Source: Brevibacterium atlanticum (GTDB lineage: Bacteria; Actinomycetota; Actinomycetes; Actinomycetales; Brevibacteriaceae). From it: 64,000 bases of DNA. The notes beneath the pieces are model-generated. The model was not told where the DNA came from and made no database searches. It saw only the letters and a program-made list of their open reading frames with translations. Position numbers and translations under genes: made by a program. Shown here in pieces: positions 26,143 to 35,344 of the stretch (position 1 is the stretch's first letter; each line of letters opens with the position of its first letter). Location: positions 4,082,503-4,146,502 of the forward strand of contig NZ_CP050152.1 in assembly GCF_011617245.1 (NCBI RefSeq). Reading direction: 5' to 3'.

Positions 26143-27045
26143 TCAGTTCCTTTCGTCGGTAAGTGAATCGCTCGCTGAGGAGGTCGCCGGAGCCGGCGTG
26201 GTGCTCCACGAGGCCAGCAGCTGAAGTCGCTGATAGGAGTCCGAACCGGGTTCGGCCGTGTAGATATAGAGAGCCAGTCCTGATTCGGCGGTCACGCTCA
26301 ATTCCTCGTAGGCGAGGTTGAGTTCGCCGACGACAGGGTGGTTGAAGCGCTTCGTGCCCGACCCATGCGTGCGCACATCATGGGCCGCCCACAGTTCGCG
26401 GAATGTCTCGGACTGGGTGGAGAGTTCGCCGACGAGGTCTTGGATCGCCCGGTCGTGCGGGTCCTTCCCGGCGGCGTTGCGAATGATTCCCACGCACATC
26501 TGGGCGAAGATCTCCCAATCGGGGTAGAAGTCGCGCGAAGCCGGATCGAGGAACTGGAATCTCGCGAGGTTCGGGGTGCGTCCCCCGTCGCCGATGATCG
26601 GCGAGTAGAAGGCGCGGCCGAGTTCCTTGATCGCCACGATGTCCTGCGCATCGTTGCGCACGAACGCGACAGCGTCCCTGATCGAGTCGAGCACCCAGTA
26701 GAGGGTCTCATGAGGTGGCTTCGCCGCTGAGACCGGACGCCGGCGCCTGCCCGAGGCGGGGATGCCGTCGGCGGCTCGGGCCAGATCGACGAGGTGACTG
26801 CGCTCGGTATCGTCGAGCATCAGCGCGGTGGCGAGAGCGTCGAGCACAGAGGCGGAAGCTCCGCCGATCGCCCCTCGTTCGAGCTTTGCGTAGTACTCCA
26901 CACTCAGGCCGGCGAGGGCTGCCACCTCGCTGCGTCGCAGTCCCGGAACTCTGCGGGCCCCGCCAGCGGGCAGACCCACCCGCTCAGGCGTGATCTTCGC
27001 TCGGCGCGACATGAGGAATTCGCGAACCTCGGCACGGTTGTCCAT
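26143..27045 (-). CDS. XRE-type regulator with MmyB ligand domain
   Basis: A 300-residue regulator. The N-terminal helix-turn-helix (about residues 20-70, VPGLRRSEVAALAGLSVEYYAKLERG) is joined to a MmyB-like PAS-related ligand-binding domain (about residues 105-280). MmyB-type proteins bind fatty-acid-like molecules and typically regulate adjacent dehydrogenases, which fits the downstream gene. An Arg-rich linker (SGRRRRPV) separates the domains. Confidence 0.92.
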   Translation of the reverse strand: MDNRAEVREFLMSRRAKITPERVGLPAGGARRVPGLRRSEVAALAGLSVEYYAKLERGAIGGASASVLDALATALMLDDTERSHLVDLARAADGIPASGRRRRPVSAAKPPHETLYWVLDSIRDAVAFVRNDAQDIVAIKELGRAFYSPIIGDGGRTPNLARFQFLDPASRDFYPDWEIFAQMCVGIIRNAAGKDPHDRAIQDLVGELSTQSETFRELWAAHDVRTHGSGTKRFNHPVVGELNLAYEELSVTAESGLALYIYTAEPGSDSYQRLQLLASWSTTPAPATSSASDSLTDERN

Positions 27046-27180
27046 GCCTTCCAGGCTAGAGCCGATTGCGCCATCGAGGGATACCCTGATGTGGCACCCC
27101 TCGCCGAGGCTCTCACCAACTCCTTCGGCATCGCGTAGTTCTCAGGAGGCCGCTGCACACCCTTTCCGCGTCTCCGGCAA

Positions 27181-27663
27181 CTACTCCGGCAGCTGCTCCG
27201 CATGTGGGTGGGGCATCCGATCGCGGTCGTAGGTGATCGTCGAATAGCCGTGGGGAACCGGTGTGCCGTCCTCATCGACTCCGACAAAGACGATCTTCTC
27301 GATGGTGAGGATGGACTTGCGGGTGATCATATTGCGCACCCTGGCCGTCATCGTCAGCGAGGTGCGCCCGAAGTGGGTGGCGATGAGCCCCATCTCGATG
27401 AGGTCGCCTTCTCGTGCCGAGGCCTGGAAGTTGATCTCGGAGATCAGCTTCGTCACGACGCGGTGGTTGCCGAGCTGGATGATCGCATAGATCGCAGCCT
27501 CCTCGTCGATCCAGCGCAGCAGACTGCCGCCGAAGAGCGAGCCGTTGGCGTTGAGGTCCTCGGGCCGGACCCATTTGCGGGTGTAGAAGTTCATGCCCTC
27601 GACGTGGCCGGTGGGGCTCTCGGTGTGCGATGCCGTCGCTGTGCGCTGTGCCGTCTCTGTCAT
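27181..27663 (-). CDS. Hotdog-fold acyl-CoA thioesterase
   Basis: A 160-residue thioesterase of the YciA/cytosolic acyl-CoA thioester hydrolase group. The hotdog-helix segment is DLNANGSLFGGSLLRWIDEEAA, with the catalytic Asp/Glu region there. It hydrolyses acyl-CoA in the cytosol; chain length is unknown. A TACCCT -10 (27670-27675) lies 6 nt before the ATG and no ribosome-binding site is seen, suggesting leaderless translation. Confidence 0.88.
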   Translation of the reverse strand: MTETAQRTATASHTESPTGHVEGMNFYTRKWVRPEDLNANGSLFGGSLLRWIDEEAAIYAIIQLGNHRVVTKLISEINFQASAREGDLIEMGLIATHFGRTSLTMTARVRNMITRKSILTIEKIVFVGVDEDGTPVPHGYSTITYDRDRMPHPHAEQLPE

Positions 27664-27724
27664 GCGATCAGGGTAGCGAGCACATGTTTCGCCGGGGTTT
27701 CGGCCGCGTCACCGCCGTTCGACG

Positions 27725-28231
27725 TCATCCTTCGCGTTCGAAGTCATCCTTCATTGCTGTGAGTGTCCGGCGGATGTTCAGGCGCTGAAAGTCGGCGAAG
27801 CTCCGCCCACGTGTGACGATGTGGTCGAAGACCCAGGCAAGAGCGTCGGGCCACTTCCGGCGGTCATCGGTCCACGTCTCGGTCACTCGCGTCGCCCCAC
27901 CGAGGTCCTCGAACTCATACGTCCAGCTCGCGTTCGCGCCTTCGATGCTCGGCGAGCGGGGACCGATCCGACGCACCGTGAAGGCGAAGCGCTTCCCGGG
28001 CGTCGAGTCGGTGACGACGGATTCGGTCACCCACGTCGCCGGTCCGCGACGGTTCGTGCCCTCGAAGACGTCACCCGCGTGCAGGGGCCCCGCGGCTGAG
28101 AATGTGCTGGCTCCAGTGTTCTCCGGGCTCCACCGCGGCATCTGCGTCGGATCGGCCACCTGCTCCCACAGCGCGGCGGCATCCGCCCTGATCACCAGAC
28201 TGTCGCTGACCTGCATGATTCGTGTCATCAC
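27725..28231 (-). CDS. SRPBCC-family protein (polyketide cyclase/START-like)
   Basis: A 168-residue single-domain helix-grip protein (SRPBCC/polyketide-cyclase type). The N-terminal strand and helix (IRADAAALWEQVADPTQMPRW) and the C-terminal long helix are typical. Ligand and role unknown; such proteins often bind hydrophobic small molecules. AAGGGACA precedes the start. Divergent from a GNAT gene, with promoter elements facing away from each other in 28232-28282. Confidence 0.82.
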   Translation of the reverse strand: MMTRIMQVSDSLVIRADAAALWEQVADPTQMPRWSPENTGASTFSAAGPLHAGDVFEGTNRRGPATWVTESVVTDSTPGKRFAFTVRRIGPRSPSIEGANASWTYEFEDLGGATRVTETWTDDRRKWPDALAWVFDHIVTRGRSFADFQRLNIRRTLTAMKDDFEREG

Positions 28232-28282
28232 TGTCCCTTCGTCTCTCGTCCCAGCCTAGGGCCACAGGGTAGCCTGACGTCT

Positions 28283-28780
28283 ATGCACCCTCCCCGGACG
28301 CTTCGTCTGAAGTTCCGCGAGATGTCGCTGACCGACCTCGACGACATGGCCGCACTGCTCGGCGATCCGTCAGTCATGGAGTTCTATCCGGCGCCCAAGG
28401 GCCGCGACGAGGCGGCTGCGTGGATCGAATGGAATGTGCGCAATTACGCGGAGCACGGTTTCGGGCTGTGGGCGGTCGAGACCCATGACGGCGAGTTCGT
28501 CGGCGACTGCGGTCTCACCTGGCAGACCGTGAACGGGACTCCTCATCTCGAGGTCGGGTATCACGTGACGGCTGCGGCTCAGGGGAAGGGCTTTGCCACC
28601 GAGGCGGCTCTGGCCTGCCGTGATCATGCACGCAGGCTCGGACTCGGGCCGCTTCTCGTCGCGGTGATCCACCGGGACAATCGGCCGTCCCAGCGGGTGG
28701 CCGAGAAGCTCGGCATGCGACGAGACCCGTCACTGCGGCATGCCTCCCCGATCCACGAGGTGTTCTCGATGAGGCTGTGA
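28283..28780 (+). CDS. GNAT-family N-acetyltransferase (RimJ/RimL type)
   Basis: A 165-residue acetyltransferase. The N-terminal RLKFREMSLTDLDDMAALLGD pattern, the acetyl-CoA segment AAAQGKGFATEAALACRDHA, and the late NRPSQRVAEKLGM motif place it with the RimJ/RimL/ribosomal-protein acetyltransferase-like group. Target unknown. TAGCCT (28270-28275) lies 7 nt before the ATG, and no ribosome-binding site is present, so the message is probably leaderless. Converges on hemD. Confidence 0.88.
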   Translation: MHPPRTLRLKFREMSLTDLDDMAALLGDPSVMEFYPAPKGRDEAAAWIEWNVRNYAEHGFGLWAVETHDGEFVGDCGLTWQTVNGTPHLEVGYHVTAAAQGKGFATEAALACRDHARRLGLGPLLVAVIHRDNRPSQRVAEKLGMRRDPSLRHASPIHEVFSMRL

Positions 28781-28811
28781 TCCTCACCGAACCTACCTCC
28801 CAGTTCGGCAC

Positions 28812-29666
28812 TCACTGTCCTGCCCTTGCCGAAACGCTGAGTTCACTGACGAGGATTCGGGCGAGGGCGCCGAGGCGGAACCGCTCCGGGATCACGGTTC
28901 TGATCCCACGGTCCCACAGCGGCGCGGCGGTGACATTGCCGACGGCCGCCGCCAGCACACCGTTGTTGAACGCCTCGATCACTGCGGGCAGCAGACTCTG
29001 CTCCTCGGCCACGGCGAGGAAGGCGGCGGCTCCGGGCGCCGAGGTGAAGGCCACGGCGTCGCATCTGCGCTGCGCAACGAGGTTGACCGCATCGACCACG
29101 GCTTCCGGATCGGGCGCCGGGCCCCAGCGGTAGATGACGAGTGAGCGGACGTCGGCGCCTGCCGCGGCGAAGGCCCCATCGAGTCCGTCGGCTCCGGCGC
29201 CGTGGTGCTGCACCGCGATCCGCTGGCCGTTGACGCCTTCGGCCAGGAGCACCTGTTCGATCTCGGCGCTGGTCTCGGACTCGGCGACCCAGTCGACCGT
29301 CAGACCGGCCGCCTGGACCGCACCTCGGGCTTTCGGGCCGCGAACGACGATCCGTGCTTCTCGGAGCATCGCGTGCCACTCGTCGCGCATGCCCGCAGCC
29401 TCGGCGACCTCGCCCCAGCCGGTGAATCCGACGCCGGTCGTGACCACGACGGTGTCGGGCCTGTGGTCGATGAGGTCCCCGGTACGGGCGGCGAGTTCAG
29501 GGTCGTCGATGTGCGGAATGACGGACAGGGTCGGAGCGTGCACGATCTGCGCTCCGTGCCGTTCGAGAGCGGAGGCGAGCTGTTCTGCTCGCCGCTGAGC
29601 GGTGAGCACGATGCGTCGTCCGGCCAGTTCATCGCCGATGTCGCTGCGGAGCTGATCCATACTCAT
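28812..29666 (-). CDS. hemD: Uroporphyrinogen-III synthase family protein
   Basis: A 284-residue HemD-fold protein with two similar alpha/beta lobes: RRIVLTAQRRAEQLASALERHG at the start and DAVAFTSAPGAAAF in the second lobe. It would cyclise hydroxymethylbilane in tetrapyrrole synthesis. Unlike the mycobacterial Rv0260c-type proteins it resembles, it has no C-terminal DNA-binding domain. No other heme-synthesis gene is nearby, so it may be a second, non-housekeeping copy. The ATG at 29666 follows GGAGG and overlaps the upstream LysR gene by 4 nt. Confidence 0.82.
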   Translation of the reverse strand: MSMDQLRSDIGDELAGRRIVLTAQRRAEQLASALERHGAQIVHAPTLSVIPHIDDPELAARTGDLIDHRPDTVVVTTGVGFTGWGEVAEAAGMRDEWHAMLREARIVVRGPKARGAVQAAGLTVDWVAESETSAEIEQVLLAEGVNGQRIAVQHHGAGADGLDGAFAAAGADVRSLVIYRWGPAPDPEAVVDAVNLVAQRRCDAVAFTSAPGAAAFLAVAEEQSLLPAVIEAFNNGVLAAAVGNVTAAPLWDRGIRTVIPERFRLGALARILVSELSVSARAGQ

Positions 29667-30580
29667 ATTCTGCCTCCGGCTCGTCCTTCGAGGGCATTGT
29701 GGTGAACGAGCATCTGATCCTTCAGCGCCTGCACGAGCGCGGCGATAGCGGGTCGACGCATCGAGTCGGGCCGCAGCACCATCCAATATGGCAGACGTTC
29801 AGCCACAGTGTCGGGGAAGAGGCGCACGAGGTCCGGGTGCAGGTCGGCCATGAAACACGGCAGGAATCCGATGCCGGCACCGGCACGGGTGGCCTCCACA
29901 TGGACGAAGACGTTCGTCGAGGTCAGGGCATCTTTCATGGTCGGGAAGAGCCGCCTCGGCGCATCGAGGTCATCGACCTGGAGCATGGAGTCGACGAAGT
30001 AGACGAGGCGGTGGTCATCCAATTCGTCCACCGAGGTCGGGGTGCCGTTTGCCTCCAGATACTCGCGTGAGGCGTAGAGGCCGAGCACGTAGTCGCCGAG
30101 CTTCATCGCCTCCGCACGATGGACGCGGGGTTCGCCGACGACGACTTCGATGTCGAGTCCCGAGCGTTGCTGCAGGGCCTGCCGGGTGACGGTGACGATC
30201 TCGACGCTCAGTCCCGGATGTCGACGGCGCAGCTGGGCCGCCGCCGGAGAGGCGATGTAGGCGCTGAACCCGTCGGTGGCGGTCATCCGTACGACTCCGG
30301 TGACCGCGTCCGGTCCCTGTCCCGTGTGTCCGAGGTCGGCGACCGCGGCCTCCATCTGTTCGGCCACGGCGACGGCCCTCTGCCCGAGCTCCGTCAGCTC
30401 CCAGCCGTCTGCGGAGCGGGCGAGCACCCGCCCTCCGAGAGACTTCTCCAAGGCGGTGATGCGGCGCGAGACCGTCGTGTGGGTCAGCCCGAGGTTGTGC
30501 GCGGCCGTCGTGAACTTCGCGGTGCGGGAGACGGCGAGCAGCACGAGCAGGTCATTGGGCGTGGTGTCCATACCTGCCAT
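29663..30580 (-). CDS. LysR-family transcriptional regulator
   Basis: A 305-residue LysR-type regulator. The N-terminal winged HTH (about residues 10-65; FTTAAHNLGLTHTTVSRRITALEKSLG) is followed by a periplasmic-binding-protein-like effector domain. The start could also be the ATG three codons later (30571), which has AGGT nearby. It ends overlapping hemD and begins 10 nt after the MFS gene's stop, so it sits in a compact same-strand run. Confidence 0.92.
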   Translation of the reverse strand: MAGMDTTPNDLLVLLAVSRTAKFTTAAHNLGLTHTTVSRRITALEKSLGGRVLARSADGWELTELGQRAVAVAEQMEAAVADLGHTGQGPDAVTGVVRMTATDGFSAYIASPAAAQLRRRHPGLSVEIVTVTRQALQQRSGLDIEVVVGEPRVHRAEAMKLGDYVLGLYASREYLEANGTPTSVDELDDHRLVYFVDSMLQVDDLDAPRRLFPTMKDALTSTNVFVHVEATRAGAGIGFLPCFMADLHPDLVRLFPDTVAERLPYWMVLRPDSMRRPAIAALVQALKDQMLVHHNALEGRAGGRI

Positions 30581-30590
30581 GGTAGGTGCG

Positions 30591-31742
30591 TCATCGTCGT
30601 TCGTAGGCTCGGCGGCTGAGGACGGCGGTGGCTGTGAGGACGGCCATGACGAGTGCCGACGAGCCGAAGAGGACGCCCCAGTGATCGCCGTGGCCCAACG
30701 GCCCGCCGACCGCCGCTCCGAGGGCGCTGCCGGCGAAGAGACATCCGGCGAAGAGCGCGACCACTGTGCCTCTGGCCTGGGGGAGGACCGAGGTCGACCA
30801 GGTCTGCAGGGAGGAGTGGAGGAACGACCAGGTCGCGCCGAGCAGCAGACCGGCGATGAAGACGGTGGCCAGCGAGATGTGGATGGTCAGCACGAGATAG
30901 CCGATGATCGGCGCGCAGCCGCCGAGAGTCATCAGGCGCGGCATGGACATCCTGGCCGACAGCGGTCTGACGAAACGGCTGGTGATGATCACTCCGAGGC
31001 CGTAGGCGGCGGTGGCCAGCCCGGCCGCGCCGGCACCGATCCCCTGGGACTGCAGCGCCGGGGCGAGCAGGGTGAGAACCCCGAGGACGGCCGCACCTTC
31101 GACGAAGGCGAGGCCGATGACGACGAGCACCCAACGGTGGGTGAGGGCAGACCGGAGAGTCGAGAGCATGCTGCTGCCGGTCTCGGGTCGGTGCTCGCGC
31201 AGTCGCATGAGACCGAAGGAACAGAGGACGGCAAGGACGGCGGGAACGGCGAAGACGATCCGCCAGTCGAGCCAGTCGGCGAGCAGGCCGGAGATCGCAG
31301 TCGCCGAGGCGGTGCCCAGTGCGATCGCCGCCATGAGATCGGCCAGGGCGGGCTGTCGACGCTCTTCAGCCACGGTGTCACCGACGTAGGTCAACGAGGC
31401 AGGAACGACGGCCCCGTAGAAGGCACCGGCGAACGCCCGCGCCACGATGAGTGTGATGAGGTTCGGTGCCACGGCGGAGACCGCCCCGGCCAGAGCGGCG
31501 GCGAACAGCGTCAGCCGCATCAGTCGGATCCGCCCGAATCGGTCGGACAGGGCACCCCAGAGAGGTTGGCTGATGCCGTAGGCGAGGTAGTACAGACTCG
31601 CGACCGACAGACTCTGTGTCAGTGTGGCTCCGAGACCAGCGGCGACGAGGACGAGCAGGGGACTGACCGCGAACCGGTCGAAGCTCGAGACGAAGGCTGC
31701 CGCTGAGACGGCCACCGGAGGCCGCGTTGCAGGTGGGGGCAT
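30591..31742 (-). CDS. MFS transporter
   Basis: A 383-residue major-facilitator transporter with about 12 hydrophobic segments. The loop-2/3 signature is GALSDRFGRIRLMR, and the DHA-type organisation suggests drug or metabolite efflux. The ATG at 31742 is chosen because it overlaps the DUF3592 gene's stop as ATGA. An ATG 11 codons upstream would run deeper into that gene. The LysR gene immediately downstream may regulate it. Confidence 0.9.
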   Translation of the reverse strand: MPPPATRPPVAVSAAAFVSSFDRFAVSPLLVLVAAGLGATLTQSLSVASLYYLAYGISQPLWGALSDRFGRIRLMRLTLFAAALAGAVSAVAPNLITLIVARAFAGAFYGAVVPASLTYVGDTVAEERRQPALADLMAAIALGTASATAISGLLADWLDWRIVFAVPAVLAVLCSFGLMRLREHRPETGSSMLSTLRSALTHRWVLVVIGLAFVEGAAVLGVLTLLAPALQSQGIGAGAAGLATAAYGLGVIITSRFVRPLSARMSMPRLMTLGGCAPIIGYLVLTIHISLATVFIAGLLLGATWSFLHSSLQTWSTSVLPQARGTVVALFAGCLFAGSALGAAVGGPLGHGDHWGVLFGSSALVMAVLTATAVLSRRAYERR

Positions 31743-32407
31743 CAGCGAACTATCTGTGCTGGCCTTCGCGTCCACCTGACCAGCACGACGATTCCGCAGA
31801 TGAGGAACACGATCCCCGAGGTGACTACGCCGACCGCGGTGATACCGATATCGGCGTCCACGTCGATCTCGTCGGCCGGCTGGATCGGGGCCTCCCCGTC
31901 GGGGTCGATGAGCACCGTGATCGTGTCGCCTTCGGAGAAGCCGTCATAGCCGTTCCGTCCGCGGTAGATCATCTGCTCGTCGACCGGGGAGCCGTCGGTG
32001 CGTTCGAGTGTGTATTCGTGCGTGTAGACCTGATGCGAACCCGTGCTGTCACGCTCGGTCTTCTGCTCGAGGTGATCCTCGAGCACGACCACCTCGGTGG
32101 GCTCACCGACCTTGGTCAGCGCCATGTCCTCACCGAGCATGATCACCCCCAGCAGCGCGAAGGCGACGAACGGGGTCGTGTATATATAGGCCCAGAAGTT
32201 CCCCATGATCGCCCGCATTCCGCCGACGATCCCGATGAGAACGAAGACGCCGATGACGAACGTGATGAGCTGTGCCGACGGGAAGAAGTACGCGAGGGCG
32301 AAGAGCCCGGCGAGGCAGACGACGAAGACGGCGCCGACGATGATGATCGTCAGGGGGTTCCGACTGCCTCGTCTCACCTTGCCTTTCATCTGATCGGTGC
32401 TCATCAC
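31742..32407 (-). CDS. DUF3592-type membrane protein
   Basis: A 221-residue membrane protein of unknown function. It has three hydrophobic helices in the first ~110 residues (around 20-42, 45-65 and 75-95) and one at about 190-212. The soluble part between them contains YTLERTDGSPVDEQMIYRGRNGYDGFSEGDTI-like features of the DUF3592 family (an exposed beta domain). The gene overlaps the dnaB stop by 4 nt and the MFS start by 1-3 nt, so the three genes are probably one transcript. Confidence 0.75.
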   Translation of the reverse strand: MMSTDQMKGKVRRGSRNPLTIIIVGAVFVVCLAGLFALAYFFPSAQLITFVIGVFVLIGIVGGMRAIMGNFWAYIYTTPFVAFALLGVIMLGEDMALTKVGEPTEVVVLEDHLEQKTERDSTGSHQVYTHEYTLERTDGSPVDEQMIYRGRNGYDGFSEGDTITVLIDPDGEAPIQPADEIDVDADIGITAVGVVTSGIVFLICGIVVLVRWTRRPAQIVR

Positions 32408-33741
32408 TGCGGCATGTTGACGAAGCGGGACTTCGCACCCTGGAACGCCACGGGGATGTCCATCGTCGGACCGGCACGGTGCTTGGCGACGATGATGTCG
32501 GCCTCACCGGCGCGTTCGTGTTCCTTGTCGTACATGTCCTCACGGTGGATGAGGAGGACCATATCGGCGTCCTGCTCGATCGAACCGGACTCACGCAGAT
32601 CCGAGATCATCGGTCGTTTGTCGGTGCGCTGCTCGCTGCCACGGTTGAGCTGGGACAGCGCGATGACCGGGACCTCGAGCTCCTTGGCCAGCAGCTTGAG
32701 CGAACGGGAGAACTCCGAGACCTCCTGCTGACGCGATTCGACACGCTTGCCCGAGGACATCAGCTGCAGATAGTCGACGCAGACCATCTGCAGATCGTGC
32801 TGCTGCTTGAGCCTGCGGCACTTCGCACGGATCTCGGTCAGCGCCATGTTCGGCGAATCGTCGACGAACAGCGGAGCACCGTTGATCCGAGCCTCGGTCG
32901 CGGCCAGGGTGGTCCAATCGTGCGGGCTGAGTTCGCCGCGGCGCAGATTCTGCAGCGGGATCTCCGACTCCGCCGAGAGCAGACGCATGACGAGCTCGTT
33001 CTTGCCCATCTCGAGTGAGAAGAACACGGCGGCCGCATTGTTGTGGATCGCCGCCGACCGGATGAAGTCGAGCGCCAGCGTCGACTTGCCGACACCGGGT
33101 CGGGCGGCGATGACGATCATCGTACCCGGGTGCAGACCGTTGGTGAGGTTGTCGAACTCGGTGAAGCCGGTGGGCACACCCGCGGTCTGACTGTCGGTGT
33201 TGCCGTTGCGTTCGATCTCCTGGGCCACCTCGCCGAGGATGTCGGAGAGGATGACGTAGTCCTCGGTCGTATGGCGTTCGGTGACCTTGTAGATCTCCGC
33301 CTGCGCGGAGTTCACGACGTCGTCGGTGTCGCCTTCGGCGTCGTAGCCCATCTGCACGATGCGCGTGCCGGCTTCGACGAGGCGACGCAGCACGGCCTGT
33401 TCGCTGACGATCGCGGCATAGTAGCCGGCGTTGGCTGCGGTCGGCACGGAGGAGATGAGCGTGTGCAGGTAGGCGGCACCGCCGACGCGGGCGAGGTCGC
33501 CGGTCTTCGTCAGATAGTTCGCCACCGTCACCGAGTCGGCGGGTTCGCCTCGGGAGTAGAGGTCGAGCACGGCTTCGTAGATGGTTTCGTGAGCGGGCTT
33601 GTAGAAGTCATCGCCCTTCATCGTCTCGACGCAGTCGGCGATGGCGTCCTTCGACAAAAGCATCGCACCGAGTACGCTCTGCTCGGCCTCGACGTCCTGC
33701 GGAGGGGTCCTCAGACCGTCATACCCCTGGTCGTTGCTCAC
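32404..33741 (-). CDS. dnaB: Replicative DNA helicase DnaB
   Basis: A 445-residue hexameric replicative helicase. The N-terminal DnaB domain begins with TPPQDVEAEQSVLGAML; the C-terminal RecA-like domain has Walker A ARPGVGKST, and VCVDYLQLM as Walker B. It loads at oriC and unwinds DNA at forks. Length is standard and uninterrupted, so there is no intein, unlike many mycobacterial dnaB genes. Starts at GTG with GAGGACGACGA upstream. In many bacteria it directly follows rplI; here about 12.4 kb separates them. Confidence 0.97.
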   Translation of the reverse strand: MSNDQGYDGLRTPPQDVEAEQSVLGAMLLSKDAIADCVETMKGDDFYKPAHETIYEAVLDLYSRGEPADSVTVANYLTKTGDLARVGGAAYLHTLISSVPTAANAGYYAAIVSEQAVLRRLVEAGTRIVQMGYDAEGDTDDVVNSAQAEIYKVTERHTTEDYVILSDILGEVAQEIERNGNTDSQTAGVPTGFTEFDNLTNGLHPGTMIVIAARPGVGKSTLALDFIRSAAIHNNAAAVFFSLEMGKNELVMRLLSAESEIPLQNLRRGELSPHDWTTLAATEARINGAPLFVDDSPNMALTEIRAKCRRLKQQHDLQMVCVDYLQLMSSGKRVESRQQEVSEFSRSLKLLAKELEVPVIALSQLNRGSEQRTDKRPMISDLRESGSIEQDADMVLLIHREDMYDKEHERAGEADIIVAKHRAGPTMDIPVAFQGAKSRFVNMPQ

Positions 33742-33901
33742 TCGTCGTCCTCTTCCTCACAGCATTGCAGACGCCCACCCGCAGGTGGTGCGCTCCAACT
33801 GTACCCGGAGACCGGGCGAGGGTCCCATCGACCCTTCACCGACCATCGTAGGTTGCGGCCATGACACGGAAATCCCCATGGTTTCCAACGGACCCCGTCA
33901 C

Positions 33902-33936
33902 CGAGGCGGCCCACCGAAACCCGGTGAGCCGCCTCG
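33902..33936 (-). terminator. Hairpin after the ABC exporter operon
   Basis: Stem CGAGGCGGC (33902-33910) with GCCGCCTCG (33928-33936), extended by CACCG/CGGTG after one mismatch. It lies 18 nt beyond the FtsX-like gene stop. There is no T tract, so termination strength is uncertain. The stem uses the same 9-mer seen in the rplI terminator. Confidence 0.6.
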
Positions 33937-33953
33937 TCGATGGGGTGGGATCC

Positions 33954-35333
33954 TCAGTCCCGCGCCCGCCCGGCGATGGCCACGGACCGCAGGATCGGCT
34001 TCGTCAGCTGCAGACCGCCGCGGATGATGGCGATGCCCACGGCCACGGTGAGGAGGATCGTGAGGAACGTGACCGGCTTGAAGACGAGCGCCGCGCCTGC
34101 CAGCGGGAACACGAGCAGCAGTCCGAGCCCGCCGGCCACGAGCGAAACCCAGATCGCCGGGGACATGACCGCCCGCACCAGGGCTCGGTGCATGAGCGTC
34201 GGATCGGCTCCGGCGGCATAGAGGTCGGCGAAGGTGTCGGCTCGGTCGTAGATGTCGGCGACCTGGTTGATCACCGCCGAGACCGCGATGAGCACGATCG
34301 CGATGCCCATGACGAGCAGCACCCCGGTGAACATGTCGTGGAAGAGATGGTTCTCGGCCTCGCTCACTCCCACTTCCGAGTCCTCGGCAGTGTCGATGCC
34401 GAGTTGGGACAGGGCGACTCCGGACCCGCAGACGGCGGCGATGAAGGCCGCCATCGCCAGGCCGGAGACCCGCCGCCAGAACCTCTTCGGTTCGTCGGAG
34501 ACGAGTCGGGCGGCGATGAGTCGATCGGGGGTGGCCGCGCGCCGGCCGCTGAGATGGGCGAACCAGCGGATGAGCAGACCGCCGACGAGGTCGACGACGA
34601 CGAGTCCGAGTGCGAGGAAACCGACGGTCACGCCGAGGACGAAGCCGACGCCCAGGCCGGCTTTCGTGAGCGCGAAGACGATGGGCAGGGCGATGACGGC
34701 GGCGATCGCGACGATGACGCGGCCCAGCGGGAACTTCCGCTCGAGGCTCTTCGTCCGCACTCCCAGCGGGGACACTGCGACCTTCCGCAGGCCGAGCAGC
34801 GCCGAACCCGCGCAGACGAGGACGAGGAAGACGACCACGACGAGGATGAGCCAGACCGGCATGAGCATGTTGCCGTAGCCGATCGGCTCGCCCATGAAGT
34901 GGATGAGGCTGACCGGCAGCGCCAGGCCCAGGTAGCCGACCACGCCGAGGACGATCCCGACCAGGGCCGGCAGGAGCGGTTCGGCCACCGCGAGCGCCGT
35001 GATCTGCGACTGCTTGGCACCGAGCAGTGACATCGTCGACAGTCGTTCGTCCTGCCGACGGGCCGACAGTGTGGCCGAGGCCGACGCCAGGGTGGACGCG
35101 GGGATGACGAGGAGGACGGTAGCCAGTGCGGCGAGGGTCTTGTACATGATGTCCATGCCCGCCTCGGCGGAGTCGGTGCTCGGCGGGATCTGGAAGAACA
35201 TCCATGCCCCGGCGGCGACCGTGAGGAACAGTGTGGCGCAGGCGAAGAACGCGGCGACCACGAGGAGGGAGCTCGCCGAGGTCAGTGATCTGCGGCCGAG
35301 GACGAGGGGAACGGTGCGAAGTGAGGTGGACAT
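33954..35333 (-). CDS. FtsX-like ABC permease
   Basis: A 459-residue membrane permease with about ten hydrophobic segments and the FtsX-type pattern ARRQDERLSTMSLLGA after the second helix. It shares this and many other segments with the next gene upstream (35345-36700), so the two are tandem paralogues and probably form a heterodimer. GGAG precedes the ATG. Together with the ATPase at 36700-37449 it makes an exporter or lipid/peptide-handling ABC system; substrate unknown. A much longer in-frame reading upstream is only a shadow of the other permease and the ATPase. Confidence 0.88.
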   Translation of the reverse strand: MSTSLRTVPLVLGRRSLTSASSLLVVAAFFACATLFLTVAAGAWMFFQIPPSTDSAEAGMDIMYKTLAALATVLLVIPASTLASASATLSARRQDERLSTMSLLGAKQSQITALAVAEPLLPALVGIVLGVVGYLGLALPVSLIHFMGEPIGYGNMLMPVWLILVVVVFLVLVCAGSALLGLRKVAVSPLGVRTKSLERKFPLGRVIVAIAAVIALPIVFALTKAGLGVGFVLGVTVGFLALGLVVVDLVGGLLIRWFAHLSGRRAATPDRLIAARLVSDEPKRFWRRVSGLAMAAFIAAVCGSGVALSQLGIDTAEDSEVGVSEAENHLFHDMFTGVLLVMGIAIVLIAVSAVINQVADIYDRADTFADLYAAGADPTLMHRALVRAVMSPAIWVSLVAGGLGLLLVFPLAGAALVFKPVTFLTILLTVAVGIAIIRGGLQLTKPILRSVAIAGRARD

Positions 35334-35344
35334 GAGTGCTCCTT

